DNA of 64,000 bases from Pyrenula massariospora (Eukaryota > Ascomycota > Eurotiomycetes > Pyrenulales > Pyrenulaceae): contig JAGFMI010000015.1 in NCBI GenBank assembly GCA_021030905.1, forward strand, positions 620,001 to 684,000, written 5' to 3'. The notes under the pieces were generated by a model, which did not search any database, was not told where the DNA came from, and worked only from the letters and a program-made list of their open reading frames with translations. This document shows, piece after piece, positions 10,434 through 23,261 of this stretch (the first letter of the stretch is position 1; each line of letters starts with the position of its first letter). The translations under genes and the position numbers were made by a program.

Positions 10434-13400
10434 TCTTGGATTTGCTTATATCAGAAAACAAGAGAGAGGAGTCTGATGTGGTAGAAGACTAGAATGAAGG
10501 TTTAAAGCTTGGAATAAAAGCGTATCGAAATTCCATTTCAGGGCTTCTTATGTCAGTGTTGAGACAATGGGCAACCAATGCGGATTACTCTGTTTGGATA
10601 AGTTGCGCATAGACGCCCCTAGACTGAATTTCAATCGCATGATCAACAGAACTTGTGAGACTTGACAAGTAAGAGCAGAAGACAAAGAGATTCTGAGTTC
10701 TGCGCACACTCCGTCCACGGCTGCCTATTGTCAATCGCCGATTGCATTACGTTGACCTGTTAAACCCCCTACGATTTGGTGATTCACTGGAGCGTCTTGG
10801 TCATGGAGAAACATGCAAGGCCTCGCTTTCTGGCGCAGGTAATAAGGCAGGAAGAGTCGATCATCCTGTTGACATTGTGGTCCAATGCCATCGTGGGGGC
10901 TGAAAATACTCATGATCCCCTCGCCTGCAATAGGTACTCCGCAGACTGAGGGCCAAGCAGACAACTGCCCAGTATGACTTCAAAGATGCGACATTCCGTC
11001 TTGTCATGAGACAAACCAGATAACAGCATTCTGCACTGCAATTTGAGTAGCCTCGATGCGTTTGGCCAGACTGGTGAGACAAATTGGGGTCAAAAAGCAA
11101 CAATTCTTGTGGACACAAAGACAGCGAGCTGCAAGGCTATCCGATCCCTGGACACCTGCTGTCAGTATATGCGTTGCTCGTGTGCACGCAGTTCCGCCGA
11201 GTTAGACCAGAGCCAATGAAAACCTGGAGCTTTTAGTCAGGAATGGGGGCCAGAAAGTTTGTCTTGCCTCACATGTGCCTTATGCGGCGAAGTACACTGT
11301 GTTAAATTCCCAGACGTCAACTCCATGCAGCTCAGAATGTTGGTTCAGTGCTTTCATAAGCATCTGCAGCACCACTTTTCGTCCATAGAGACCTCATTGA
11401 AATGGGTATATGAGACATTTACAATCGTTCTTTATCGAGGATTTTACGAAGACGCAATAGTCACCACCCCAATCATTGATTACCTCAGACTCAACTCATG
11501 TGTTCAGCAGAGAAGATGAGTCTGCACAACTGAGCTGCCCCGCCCCTGATGTAGAGATGCATTTGTCATCCTCTCAACCCAAAGCAGGAACGTCATTAGC
11601 CATTACGCAAGAAGCGGCTCTTTTGTGATCTTCAAGGATATATTTGGCGGTGTCTAAACGAAGACGTAGCTGAAAATTGCCGCAAGACAGCAGTTTCGGA
11701 AAGATGGGAAACAGAGACATTAAATGGTCAGGTTTCACTGGAGAAGGAGTTCTTGACTATCCTATAAGACTTAGTGCTTGTTGTCCTACCTATTGTAGCA
11801 TGATTTTTACAAAGCGGACAGCTCAGAAGTCAATTCTTTCGATTCGATAAGCCCCCGCCAGCTTCTTCGCCCAGGGAAAGGACATGGTGCAAGATATTTG
11901 GTAGTCACTCTGCATTTATGCATCTCAGGCTTGAAAGCAGCTCATTCATGCTCGATGACGTATCTCAGCCAGGAGTTGATTGCTCTCCCTAGGTGACATT
12001 GAAATATCTGTCATGATGGCACGTGAAACGAGTGATTTTGCAATTACGAGAGAATATTGGTCACCGCACAGTATGTGCTGAGCATTTCTAGCCCTTGCAT
12101 CACGTCAGCGTCTAGAGCCTAACTTAAGATCCGCGTTCCTTCTTCTATACGCCACGGGGCGCTGCAGGGAGAGCAAAATACCGAGAAAGCTGAAAATATA
12201 TGTAGTCGACTATTGTAAGCATCTTAGAGGACGGGAACTAGTTATCATCGAAGTTCAACTCTTCTACTTGATATGATCATCAAAAGATTATCCTCTGAAG
12301 TGGTGTTTATAGTAGCTATAGCAACGAAGTGCATTTCGTTGTCTGGCTTGCTAGCTATAAGATTAATCACTTCTTTGACCCTCGCTTGTGATTGAGATGC
12401 CGCAAATGCCGGCACTTTCAGATATCGGAGAGGTTGCGTGTTGGCACACGAACAAGTTCACATTTTGCTTGATGCACATCATTGGCGAGATCCTCAAATC
12501 AAACCAATGGAGTTAGAATAGATGGAATGCCCTACAAGAAAAGGCTTAGCGGAGAGTAGGACGAAGTTGGATGGACGAAATTTCTTGGTAAGCACAATGC
12601 TTAAGGCAAACAACGCACAGAATAACCGGTCAGATAAACCCACAGGATCTACAAAAGAAGTAACCTATCCGTTAGCTCTCACCCCTTCGCCCCCAGATTT
12701 GATCATAATGAACCCTTACCGAAAACTGTGTGGCCTTCGGGATCACGTACTTACCCGAATTGCATGATACGGCAATAAGTCCAGAATTACTGGCCTTGGA
12801 TTGATTCTGAGTGCTTTCCTAGCCAAATAGATAGCGATTCGCAGCAGCTGGGAGTAACCTGCATCTTGAGCTCCAAATGCCTTTCTTTTTCTTTCTAGTC
12901 TGACGTTAAGTATGTAGATAGAGACACGGAGCTATCTTCACAGAGCTCTCCATGACGCTGCTTGCATAACCGCTCCTTATAAGGTTGATCTTGTATTTCT
13001 TGAGCCTCGCTAGAACGGTTATTGAAAGAAAAAACCTCCGAACACCTTTGCTGTGTGGGTTCCTCATACATAAGACTCTTTCGTAAGTGCGATAAGAAGA
13101 CCAAGTTCTGTCTACAATCTGCTCGACGTATCAAATTGTGTTGCCATCTTTTGGCTGAGCTGTTATGACCAGTAGAAAATGCCACAATCTCTGGATATGA
13201 TGGATGTGCATGCGGCAACGCAGGACCAAACTGATTCTGATAAAGGGATGTTGTTGGCTTGTGAAGTCATTAAGGCGTCAAAGCTGGAGGCATGCCTTGC
13301 AGTAGATGAGCAAGCAAACGCCAGAGAAGTCGGTCGCGACTTCATACCGGGAACGTCGGGGGGCATTGAAATTGCCACGAGGGGCTCTAACATCATCAGA

Positions 13401-16015
13401 CGTATGTGGAAGTGATCGGGATCAAAGACCGAAGTCGTCGAACAGCCTGCAAACATACGTTAAGCTCCTCATTTTTTAGGTTTACCTTTCATTGTGTAGG
13501 TACGACGCAAAAGTAAATTCGCCAAACAAGAGAATGAGAGTCCGTTGCTTAACCAGAAAAGCCAGGCCTTAGATAGCTGTGTCATCGGGGGAAGAAAAAC
13601 TAGCGAGCTCTCTATTATATGAAGCAATGGCCATAAGTAGAGAGGGTCCTATCTTCGTCCCTACTAAAAGAATCAATTGCCGCTGGCACTGCCGAGAGCT
13701 GCATCCTGTTTGATAGGGGTGCTTTGGCTGTCTAGGGACCCGGTCGGCAGTTCTTTGTCAGACGATCCCGGGGCCGTAAGGCTGGTGGTGTCTCACGACT
13801 CTGCGTGTCGCATTAAATAGATTGCAATGATTCAGAGATCAGGAGTTTCTGGCAATAGCGTGCAGTCGCAGTAGGCTCATGTGTATTTTGAGCTTGTAAG
13901 GTGAACATGAATAATTATTGTGAAGGGCTTTTGCTCTATGCGTTGCGATGTAAGCATTTACATGATCCGTGGAGTTGCTGAACCAGGTGAAAGAACAACA
14001 TCAAGACTGACGTCCTTTCCCTTAATCTTTCCCTCAACGTAGATAGTTATGCATGACCAAGCTTGATCATCCAGATTCAACTGTTCAATAGCCCGCCACG
14101 TGTCCGCCTCAAATTCTTGGCCCTGTAGAGCCTATACCGGCTTAGCCCATCACCAAGATTCCAATCTAGGTTGAAGTTAGCACATATATCACCTACCAGC
14201 CAATCTATCCCTTGAAGAAACCAGAAACGCCCATGAAGCGCACAATTTTCCCTAGGACTCGCTTTGCTCTGTATATAAATTAACCAGAAACGAGCTAGGC
14301 ATTTCTGAAACCACAGGTGACCAAGAATAGAAGGACTCTTTCTAAAGTTACATTTTAATCTGGAGGACTCGACCGATCTATTTACTCGGACGATTAGGGA
14401 CCCGAAAGCATCAAAACCAGCCATATGGTAGAGTTTCGGGGGTTGAGGTTTCTTCTGCAATCCACTGTAAGTATCTTCTATTCAATGGTACTGACTCTCT
14501 ATTTTGTGATTTTATCCCCTATCTGAGTGGTAGGTGAGATCGAGAAGTAAGTGTCAGGGAATTGGAAGATTGATATTAGCAATAAATGTAAATGATAGAT
14601 TGAATGACCAAGCTCTTGAGATACAAGTTTCCTGCCAAGGGCCATCCTCTTCACAGAGCTGCAATAGACTCATTTTGCCCTATTCCCTGTGTGAATAACG
14701 GAAACGCATGGAACATTTGAACAGCCATCATCATTTTCGTGGCGGCCAACTCAAAAAATAGATTGTTCTGGCTGAGGGAAGGAATGGGAATGGCACGAAA
14801 CTCAGCGGCGCTAAAGGGCTACGAAATCTGCAATGTCGTACGACAGAAGGGGGAGACGCACTTTGCAAAGCCCATTTTCAATAATTAGCTGCAATAATGT
14901 GACAAAGCTGCAGCACATGGAGTAGATTGCAGAAAAGATTGAGCGAGGGAACAAGCGGAAAGGCAAAGTAAAACCTTCGACACCGTTAGGCGCACGAGGT
15001 AAAAGCCCCGACCTTCTCGAGGTCTTACCTACCGTAGACGGAGCACATCGTGGACCGGGAGAACAGAAGCTCATCGACTCAGAATCCATGCTCTTATCCT
15101 CCTTTCCAATGATATCCCCTACCCTTTTCCAGGATTAGGTCAAGTTCGAGCAAACAAGACTGTAATGCAGGTGTAAGTAAAATGACCCTATAAAATTCCC
15201 TCAATTCGATGTTGAACAATATTGCCGGAGTCCGTCGATTGATAGAGTGTGCGACATTTGACCTTGAGTTTGGGGGACAGACCCCCTCTTAAATTTTTAT
15301 GAAATCCCATTCTCTACCTTCGAGGTTGTAGATTCAACTCTTCGCATTCCTTGGACATACTCAGGTAGAGGACGATCCAACTCCCTTGACTCAATTGAAG
15401 AAGTTACCTGCACCCTTAAGAACGTATCAACCGTGTTTCTCTATACATTTACATCTAGATAAAGTTCAGTTGTGGATCCTATTCTTGCATATTGTTTTCA
15501 CCGTTTATCTTTACAAATCTATCGTTAAGGTTTCGCTTTATCAGAACATGAGCGACAACGTTTAAAATTGAAAGTAATCAGTTTCACTTACCCTGGAATC
15601 CATGATGCCAGATCTTCTACAAAAGATCCGATCTGATCAGAGTAGTCTAGATGGCAAACAAATTTCCAAAGCAGGTAGTCAGAAGAGCGTCTTTTCCCTA
15701 GTATCGTATATCATACTTGTACAGATCATTTTGAAATTGCATTACAACAGCAGTCTTTGTAGACTTGGAAATCCACGTATTTCTCTGGATTAGCAGAAGT
15801 ATGTACAAAGAACTTTATGCTTTTGTGTGTCAAGCCTCTACAATATCACGACTTGTAAAAGGTTAAAAGTCCGCTCTTTGTCCCTTGCCTCCTTGTTTTC
15901 AAAGAAAGGAGTCTCCGGAATTGCAATTTCCCGCCAGTTTACCTCGAAGCTTTCGTATTCAGTACTTTTTTAAAAACACTGTTTACCAACCCCCACAGTA
16001 GTCCAGTAGATCAAG
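10434..16015. other. 5.6 kb gene desert
   Basis: No ORF above ~130 codons and none with recognisable motifs or a splice-consistent extension. A 78-codon rightward frame at 13179-13415 (ending SNIIRRMWK) is the most protein-like but is unsupported. No intact transposase, reverse transcriptase or long terminal repeats were seen. The last ~100 bases are the promoter of the next gene. Confidence 0.4.
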
Positions 16016-16808
16016 ATGCAGTCTTCTCTTCGCTCAATCGTCAGCATCATGTTTCTTATCCTCACCTGCCTTCTCCAGTCCCAGACGGTCGAGTCCTCAA
16101 AGAACCATAAAGAACCGACGTCGAAAGTTGGGACACAATGTACTGCTCCGACAACTGACATGGGTAAAATCGTTCAAGCGAATGCACTTCTCATCAGTCA
16201 AGCATCCCAATTTGGCGAGCCCGGATGGGCGGGAATGAATGGCCATCCTGTTCGTCTCATGACCTTATGCGTGTCCTATTTACGCTGGCTTCTCTTATGC
16301 TACTTGCCTCTTTGCTAAAACTGCTCTAGGTCTGCTTTGACGGCACGAACTTCTGGTTTCTGTGCGCCGGATCGATTGAAAAGCCCGATTGCGTACGTCG
16401 TTTTCTCTGTTCCTTCCATGCTGTTCCATTCTAGTCCTTTTGTTGTGCCCCATTTAACAAAGATGGCAGAACTATTGCGAACAGGCCAAGCAAGGCGGCT
16501 CTGTCCGGTGTGCGCAGCATCAAACCTCTGGCCAGTTGACTATCCATGGCAAGCGCCGCTCCGAACCCGTGCGCGATACAAATTCCGATGCAGCTCTAGC
16601 GAAAAGCGCGAACAATATCGTGGGCTTAGATGAGAAAGACATAGAAGAAAACAGGGTGGCCCCAGTGACAGGTCGTGGCCTGGACGACAGATCCCCTCCA
16701 ACAGACGGCAATGATGAGCCGCAGCTAATGGCGCGACAAGTAGAACGCAGTGTGGAGCCAGATCACCCAAACGCAATATACGAAGAGGACCTTGAGCATG
16801 CTAAGTAG
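16016..16808 (+). CDS. Secreted six-cysteine protein, effector-like
   Basis: Model join(16016..16249, 16330..16392, 16470..16808), 211 aa; all introns are phase 0. Residues 1-26 are a signal peptide (IMFLILTCLL core). The mature N-terminal domain has six cysteines (about C42, C80, C90, C99, C102, C113), spread over all three exons, with NFWFLCAG between them; three disulfides are possible. A GKRR site at ~126-129 would let a Kex2-type protease remove the polar, acidic, disordered C-terminal tail (LDEKDIEENRV onwards). The 63-nt middle exon and its short introns explain why the gene is not visible as one frame. No named family recognised. Secretion, cysteines and a cleavable tail fit an extracellular effector or antimicrobial-type protein, but that role is inferred. 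Confidence 0.7.
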
Positions 16809-17941
16809 AAAGAAAAGTGGTTTCACGATCATCCGGATGAACACTTTCATGGGTATGAGATCACGAGCTGAGGCAGCATTAGCACATGCCTACCAACAAG
16901 AAGACGCCTTGGTTGGTACAAGAGATTCATTGGTTCTTCTTTCTGCTGGGATAGATTGGTAGAAAGGGCAGGTGAGGGAATGTTGTCAATTTGCAGCAGT
17001 CTAGCGTTGGGAGAAGGCGTGCTTTTGAAGGTAGCGGTAGATAATCCTGACATTTTCTTGACCGGCTCGAGGTGCCTACGAAGATGAAAAGCTATAATTG
17101 AATAGCTTCCTATTAACATTACCAGTCCCAAGTGCAATGGTATCCTTCACTTACCTCACCAATTTTCGTCCATACCGCTGCACGTGGTCTGTGCTCATCA
17201 TCGCAGCTTTCGCAGATCCCGACTCTTTCAAATGATCTGCCGTAGCTTCCTCAGAACCTTTGATTTACGATGGCATCTCGTCGATACTGTCATGCGTTCA
17301 AAATTTGAATGTTGTTCCATCGCATCCGAGAATGCGCAGGTTATAATTTCAATGTTCCAATGAGATCGGCCCTACTCGCCCTTGTGGCACTTCCCGGCCG
17401 CACCGCCCCATTCTTGTTCGAATGCGAAACACTGGCTTTAATCCTTACGCCCTGTAAAGCTGGGGAAGCGCGCCCCAAATGCAGGTACCGCGCCGGGTGG
17501 ATGTTTGACAATCTCACCCATCATTGGCCGTCGAGTTTGTTGCGGCTCTCCCCAAGGAATGATTTGCCCAGGGGACCGCTAATGTTAAACATAATGTTGG
17601 GGCCGTCCACGCTTGCCTCTAATTGCGACCATCTTGGCCTTCTTGAATACGCATACGAAAGACTCTTCGCTGCGAAGATGTCGTTGGTGGCACTTTTAGA
17701 GGCTTTCGATGCTGATCATGAGGGTTGAATGTGCCTGCCAAGTCGCGACATATCGTACTCGGAATCTATGAAGTGGTCTGGAAATGATTCAAAAGACTCG
17801 AAAGATCCTCTCAGATGTGTTCCTGTTCCATCACCGTCCACATTCATTGTGTTCTCCATTCAGTCGTTTCCACGTTTATCTGCATTCCTATCAAGTGTTT
17901 GAAAAATCCACCAGCATCCTCCTAACTCCCACTCTCCTGTC
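16809..17941. other. Intergenic
   Basis: A 139-codon rightward frame at 17309-17728 lacks motifs, a signal peptide and splice support; I do not call it. The final ~150 bases are C/T-rich, typical of a fungal core promoter and 5' UTR. Confidence 0.35.
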
Positions 17942-18937
17942 ATGCAGCTCACAACCCTCCTCCACCTTCTTCCCCTCTCCCTCCTCTCCACCGCCATCCC
18001 CTTAAATGACCGCAGCCCCTCCCCCTCCCCCATGATCCCTGCCGACCCCTCCGGCCCCTCCTACCCCAAGTGCTGGATCAACCTCGACTGCACCTACGCC
18101 GAGATCGAAGCCATGCCCATGTCCCAACGCCTCGACTTCGTGCGGTACATGGAGAACGGCCCGCTGGTCAGCCTGGGCGCCTCCAAACAGCTCGAAGCCA
18201 TCGCCGGCGTGATCGAGTTCTTCATCAAGTTCAACCAAGGCGCCCCGGGGGGCTGGGTCTCGCGCGTCGACGCGGGCATCGTCGAGGGCCAGATGCGCGG
18301 CGCGGCGATCGCGCTCGGGCGCTCCAAGGAGACAGGCGGCAACCCGGGCTCGGAGAAGTGGGCGACCTTCTTCACGAAGCTGCACGCCGGGGAGCTGAAG
18401 GATCGCGGCGTACGTGTATACATACAACGTCTCTCCCAACGAAAAAACTTGCGCAGTGCTGATAAGATACTACCTATAGGATCACGACAGGTACTGGTCC
18501 CTGGCGGAACAGGCCTCGACCGAGTACGGCAAGGGCATCGCCGACGCCAAGGGCAACCCCACCGGCCAGCAGAACCGCTGGTACCAGTTCACCCAGCTCT
18601 TCCGCTGGATCATGCGCAACCGCACCACCACTAAGATCGCCGTTGCTGGGTAAGTCCCCCCCTTTCCCCTTCCCTTTCCCATCTAACCCTCTCACTAACA
18701 ACCACGCCCTCACACAGAGCCTTCGCATTCGTCAACCCGGCCCTAGCCCTGGCGGCGAGCCCGCTGATCGACTGGATCACGGACGTGACGCAGGACACGC
18801 CGGCGCGGGTGGGCAGCGAGGCGGCGTGGACGCTGTCGGCCTTCGACGGCACACTGACGGGCGATGTGTTTATGGCGGTGGACTTTTTGCGCAGCGTCAT
18901 GCCGAAGCTGTATGATGCGTATAAGCAGTACCACTGA
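17942..18937 (+). CDS. Secreted protein, 285 aa, unknown family
   Basis: Model join(17942..18409, 18480..18649, 18718..18937). Introns are GTACGT..CTATAG (phase 0) and GTAAGT..CACACAG (phase 2), and the frame closes at TGA 18935-18937. The N-terminus is a classical signal peptide (MQLTTLLHLLPLSLLSTAIP) followed by a Ser/Pro linker. The mature chain is mostly helical in appearance, with one cysteine pair near its start (PKCWINLDC, C44 and C50) and conserved-looking blocks SQRLDFVRYMENGP, WATFFTKLHAGELKDRG and NRWYQFTQLFRWIMRNR. Codon use is strongly GC-biased at third positions, unlike the flanking AT-leaning DNA. No enzyme motif recognised. Confidence 0.8.
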
Positions 18938-19575
18938 GGCGAAAGAGAGAGGGGGGGAGTCGGTGTGGTGGAGGGAATAGTCGGGGGATTGATACCTTGA
19001 GGCGCTCTGGGTGGTGGAGACTAAGGGGAAGGGATAGGAGATTTCTACTTCTTAGGCTTCTTTTTGGTTTTACCTTGAATCAGGTTTGGAAGACAAGATG
19101 CGCTAGAAATCGTCTTAAATTCTGTCTTGCGCAATAACGTGTGAAGAAGTTTGCGAGTATGTGTGCGATATTCATCCTAATTCTGATGAGACTGAGACTC
19201 AGCGCGAATACCTAGACTAGCGTCAATCGGTAACATAGATCCCAGTTCTGCTGAGGCTGAGACTGAGACTCAGCACGAACATCTAGACTAGCACCGATCC
19301 GTAACCTTGATCCACCTAGCTGGACATGTTCATCTGACCTATTGAAAGGGTTGCGCGTCGTAAACCTCTAGTCCAATAAGAACCAGCCCCACTCAAGGAG
19401 TGAGGGAGCGTATCTAGCTCAATAAGAGCATCAACCACGCTTGATCCATCACACCGATGTAAATTGCTTGACAAAGAAGGAAAATCGTAAGCGAGAATTT
19501 ATCATCGCTATCAGTCGTGTCTCATACCTTGTCAAAGCCTAAACGGTAAGATTAGCGTTACCTTAAATAGACGAA
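18938..19575. other. Intergenic with a short tandem duplication
   Basis: Convergent spacer between the secreted gene and the leftward membrane protein; carries the diverged repeat at 19181-19313. No gene seen. Confidence 0.4.
19181..19313. repeat. Two diverged tandem copies, ~62 and ~68 bp
   Basis: Copy 1 spans about 19181-19242 and copy 2 about 19246-19313. Both run TTCTG(A/C)TGA, then GAGACTGAGACTCAGC, then CTAGACTAGC, then CGGTAAC or CGTAAC and GATCC. Copy 2 has a six-base insertion. It lies in the 3' intergenic region and is probably a local duplication. Confidence 0.6.
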
Positions 19576-20442
19576 TCACTTCGTCTTCCTCTGCCTCCTC
19601 CTCCTCAGCTTGTTATTTACGTCGAAGAACCTCCCTCCATATCCAAGCACGAGGAAGGTGCTTGTGAAACAGCATCCAGGGAGCCAGGTAAAGAAGGCCG
19701 TTCTACGGGCTTCGAAGACCTCTGCAGAAGTCGAGGGTGCACGAGGTGAAAATCCCGGCGGAGAGGTCTGCCCGAGAGCCAAAGCTTCCATCGCAGCTAG
19801 CGTAATTAGCACTGTTATTGTGATACGACCCTTCCAACTCTTCCTGATGTCATAGATACTGCACATGATATGCGTGTACAGCATACCACAAGCGGTACTC
19901 ATGAAGAAAACGACCCAGCGGGTCGGCCGGCGGATGTTTGCGTCGGGGTACGTCTCTGCGTTGACGATGCTGAAAGCGAGGGCGAGGAGCGCCGAGAGGT
20001 ATTCACCGTCGCCGCGGAAGGATCGCGGATTGTAGAGGACGGCGGCGAAAAAGACGAGAAGTAGTGTTGGGATAAACCAATCCTCGGAAATCGTGAGGAG
20101 GCCAGTCATGAAAGACTCGTAGTTGGAGAGCCATGGAGTAGGATTTGCAGTCGGCCCGAGGGGCAGGGCCGACGCACCTCGTGTTGTGAGTAGGAAAAGA
20201 AAGGACGGCCATAGCAAACTCGATCTGCGGGTAGCTCTGCCCGGTTGAGTGTTGCGTACTGGGTTTGTGAAATCTACCCAACCCGCTCTTTCTGTTGGCC
20301 TGCCACTGCGGATCCTCGCGCATTGACCTTTTTTGCAAGAGCTGATAGCGCCATTGTCAGTGTGTAACTCTGTCGAAGTAATGGGAACTTACGCAAAAAG
20401 ATCCTGGTCCTCCCACCACGGAAGCAGTTCATGCTTTGCCAT
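19576..20442 (-). CDS. Multi-pass membrane protein, 271 aa, unknown
   Basis: Model complement(join(19576..20341, 20393..20442)). Exon 1 (ATG at 20442) encodes MAKHELLPWWEDQDLFA; a 51-nt intron (GTAAGT..ATCAG, phase 2) links it to the long exon. There is no ATG at the head of the long frame, which is why the short first exon is needed. The protein has a basic N-terminal region, then hydrophobic segments at about LLWPSFLFLLTTRGASALPL, WFIPTLLLVFFAAVLY, LSALLALAFSIVNA, WVVFFMSTACGMLY, ITITVLITLAAMEALAL and TFLVLGYGG, and a very basic C-terminus (KLRRRRQRKTK). Function unknown; the topology suggests an integral membrane protein of the secretory system. Confidence 0.65.
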
Positions 20443-20864
20443 GGTGTTTGCAAGCTGACCACCCGCTGGGATTAGCTCGGTGGGCGATTTTGCAGACCGA
20501 TTGGAAAGATTCTTCAGTAATGTGACTTTTTCCCTTCAATTAAATAGCTTTTCATTGCAGAGCTTCGTAGAGAAACTTTGGGGGGAAAGAAGCACGAGCA
20601 ACAAAGTCGCAGCTCTACCAGCCCAGTCGATGTTCGTATAGCCTCGTTCAACAGACTTGCAAGCTTCAAGATTGTGTTTGTCATGCGAAGATGCGTAGGT
20701 TAGGTGAGTGATGTGGTGCAGAACACATCGCTCGCTGGTCTGCGACATCAGGCTCAACAGGAATCGGAGCTGAAGCTCGCCCGCCTTCGCCCTGTTGCCC
20801 CGCGTATGATCGTCTGAATTGTTCAGCTGCAAGACCAAATGTTATCAAAGAACTATTCTTCAAT

Positions 20865-21436
20865 CTAGGCTTTTGAATCGTATATTTGAAGAGAGACAAT
20901 CGGTCCTGTTGTAGCGTCAACGGGCATTGGCATCACCTCTATACCCTGCTCACCTGTTGCAAACCTAGAACGAGGTCGCCTATGAGTAGGCTGCAAGCTC
21001 GACATTGGGCCCAACATTTCGTCCAAAGGGACGACAATATCATTTCCAAAGGCTTGCATCATGTCGGCATATCTTCTGTGCAAAGCTAGATCCATGTCGT
21101 GGTTCCCAATGTGTGCGGCCACATTGTGGATGGTTCTCGGCGCAGAAACGATATTGCTCAGCGTTCGATCTCCCAAGACCAGAGGTCTCGATTGCTCTTA
21201 CCAGCTTTGTCGCATCCGAAACATCCTTGATGAGCTGTTGGGAGTCATAAAGAAGACAGGAGACTCTTTAGTCCTAGATGGACAGGCTCAGAAGCCACGG
21301 AATCTATTATACTCCAAAGTGCGTCGCAAAACGCCCAGAGGTTAAATATCTCCTTCAGGAGGCCACTGTAATTACTGGGTAACATTTCAAGAACACTGGC
21401 TGATAACATTTCACTTAGGTGACGCATTTTATGCAA
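20865..21436 (-). pseudogene. Possible degenerate coding region, unknown family
   Basis: Two leftward frames look protein-like: 21436-21245 (helical, with LSEMLSASVLEML and ALWSIIDSVASEPV) and 21176-20865 (DLALHRRYADMMQAFGNDIVV, ending at a stop). A third frame between them (DSQQLIKDVSDATKLVRAIE) also reads like protein. I could not join them with canonical, phase-consistent splice sites, so this may be a decayed gene, for example of the helical N-terminal type found in fungal NLR-like proteins. That assignment is weak. Confidence 0.25.
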
Positions 21437-21811
21437 GAGCCACCTCTCGAACTTTTTGTTGCGTCTGCTCTTGTGTGGGCCTTAGCAACAGCCTGGTTAC
21501 TCGATCGCAATAAGGATAGACACAAGTACCAATCGCGAATACTGGCGAGTTTCAGTGTCATTGGTGTCTTGTTGACAACACCAGGGAGCCTTCTAAACGA
21601 CGGCAACTATGGTACGGCTAGTCTAGCGATGGTACCACGGGCAATAGCATGGGGAGTCATCTGCAGTCAGATTGTTCATATGGTGTTCTTCAAAGTTCGG
21701 AATAATAAAAGCTCAGAACACTCATGGTCCCGCGGAGGAGACAAGCCAGCATCAGACACAGAGAAGGGACAGAATATCAGAGACAAGTTCGGAGAGAAGG
21801 GCAGCGTGTGA
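21431..21811 (+). CDS. Small membrane protein or exon, unknown
   Basis: ATG at 21431 (MQEPPLELFVASALVWALATAWLL) opens a frame of 126 aa to TGA at 21809-21811. There are hydrophobic stretches at the N-terminus, at ILASFSVIGVLLTTPGSLL and at AIAWGVICSQIVHMVFF, then a polar, Lys/Glu-rich tail. A CACTTAG acceptor-like site lies just upstream (about 21412-21418), so this may be the last exon of a longer gene. No family recognised. Confidence 0.4.
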   Translation: MQEPPLELFVASALVWALATAWLLDRNKDRHKYQSRILASFSVIGVLLTTPGSLLNDGNYGTASLAMVPRAIAWGVICSQIVHMVFFKVRNNKSSEHSWSRGGDKPASDTEKGQNIRDKFGEKGSV

Positions 21812-23261
21812 TGGCGAACGCTAAAGGGGAGACGTCGGGCGTTGACCCAACATAAGAGTTTGGAGTTTCGGCAGTCGTACATTCCTCACAGCGGCCCCCG
21901 CGGTCCCGCTGCTAAGTGCAACGAATTTCCTGACACTCCAAGCAACGTGCTTTGTTCACACACAAATACACGACAATCAACCTACCTTCACACCCTTTTT
22001 GAATCATCTTCTGTATGATGATGCTACGCTAGCTAATAAAGGTTGTCCGTCCTAGATAGTTTCCAAGGCTGTTATAGTCTTGATTTTCAATCTATTCTTG
22101 AAACTTGACACCAAGCACGCTCCGTTAAATAGACCTGTCTTGGGGAACTGTCAATCTTCTAGAATGCAATACATCTTCGGTGAGACCCTCTTAGGCCCAC
22201 CAGACCTCGCGAGCTTCATTTGATACCTCTATCCACGCCGCGCATCGCCACCCGCGCGTAAAATAGGCCAACCTAGTACCTGAAAGTATCGAGACTGCAA
22301 GATCCCTTTGCAACTAGGCCACGAAGCTTCACACATGACAAAATGCTTTTGAACCGCGTCTCAGAACCTCCTCCAGAGAAACTTCGCTCAGTCCTATTAA
22401 GAACCCATTGTAGCTAGCTTAAAGACATTTTCGATTGAGTGTCAGCAGCCCAATTCCTTCTAGCGAAGTCATCTCGCTTTACGTTATCCGTATTGCTCAT
22501 AGGATATAACGTTCTACGCTGTGTTTCAGCAGCCGCTGAGGGCCTAGTTTGATCTTACTACGTCGCGTCTTTCATATCGCCGGACTGATACGTCTTTGGG
22601 ACAGGGCCGGAGTGGCGGCGGCGAGAACAGCGGAGGCAGGGCTCTTAGCGGGGGGATGGGTATAATTATACATCCGCCGAAGTAAGTAAAGCGCTTGCAG
22701 ACGAGGAGATCACTGGCTAAGAAACAGAAGCAATAAATATGGAGACAGATCCTGCGGTGAGGAATGAAATCTTGGGATGGTAGAGGAAACGGTAGGGGTC
22801 GAGTCCAGGTTGTTAGAGTAGATCGGCGGAGCAGGTTCGGGAAGAGGAGGTAGCGAGTTGGGGGTATGGTGGGGTGAGAGAGGGATAGACATAGGGAGCG
22901 GACTTGGAGATGGGAAGGAAAGGATCCAGAGGCATTTAAGAAGGATTGGTTGGTATCAGTTGCAAGGGAGAATCTAGCTATTTAAGAGTATGGAAGTCTT
23001 GTTAGTTCGGGCGTAGCGCAAAGGATATGTAAGCCTAGATCTTTGCAGGGTCCGCCGCCGGAGAATGAAACATATTGGTCTTGGTTATGGTGTGAGGAGC
23101 GATGAAATGTGAAGAGCATTAGAGTTAGCAGAAAATTAGAATGTTTGTTGTTTCCGTCCTGATTGAAGGTGACATGTTATCTAATCGCAAGTCAAATAGG
23201 CGTATATCAAACATCTTCTAACAAATACTTGCAACCTTCGGATATAGTACTTTCGACACCC

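Larger units (their letters stand above)
20443..23261. other. Mostly intergenic, possibly degenerate coding
   Basis: Contains the rightward membrane ORF at 21431-21811 and leftward protein-like frames between about 20865 and 21436 (listed separately). Beyond 21812 I see only a 60-codon proline-rich leftward frame at 22710-22892 without support. Confidence 0.35.

Noticed and set aside
13179-13415. 78-codon frame in the gene desert
   Set aside because: Somewhat protein-like but with no exon partners, and it is fully overlapped by an antisense frame of equal quality.
17309-17728. 139-codon rightward frame with a hydrophobic patch
   Set aside because: Composition and lack of conserved-looking blocks do not support a gene.
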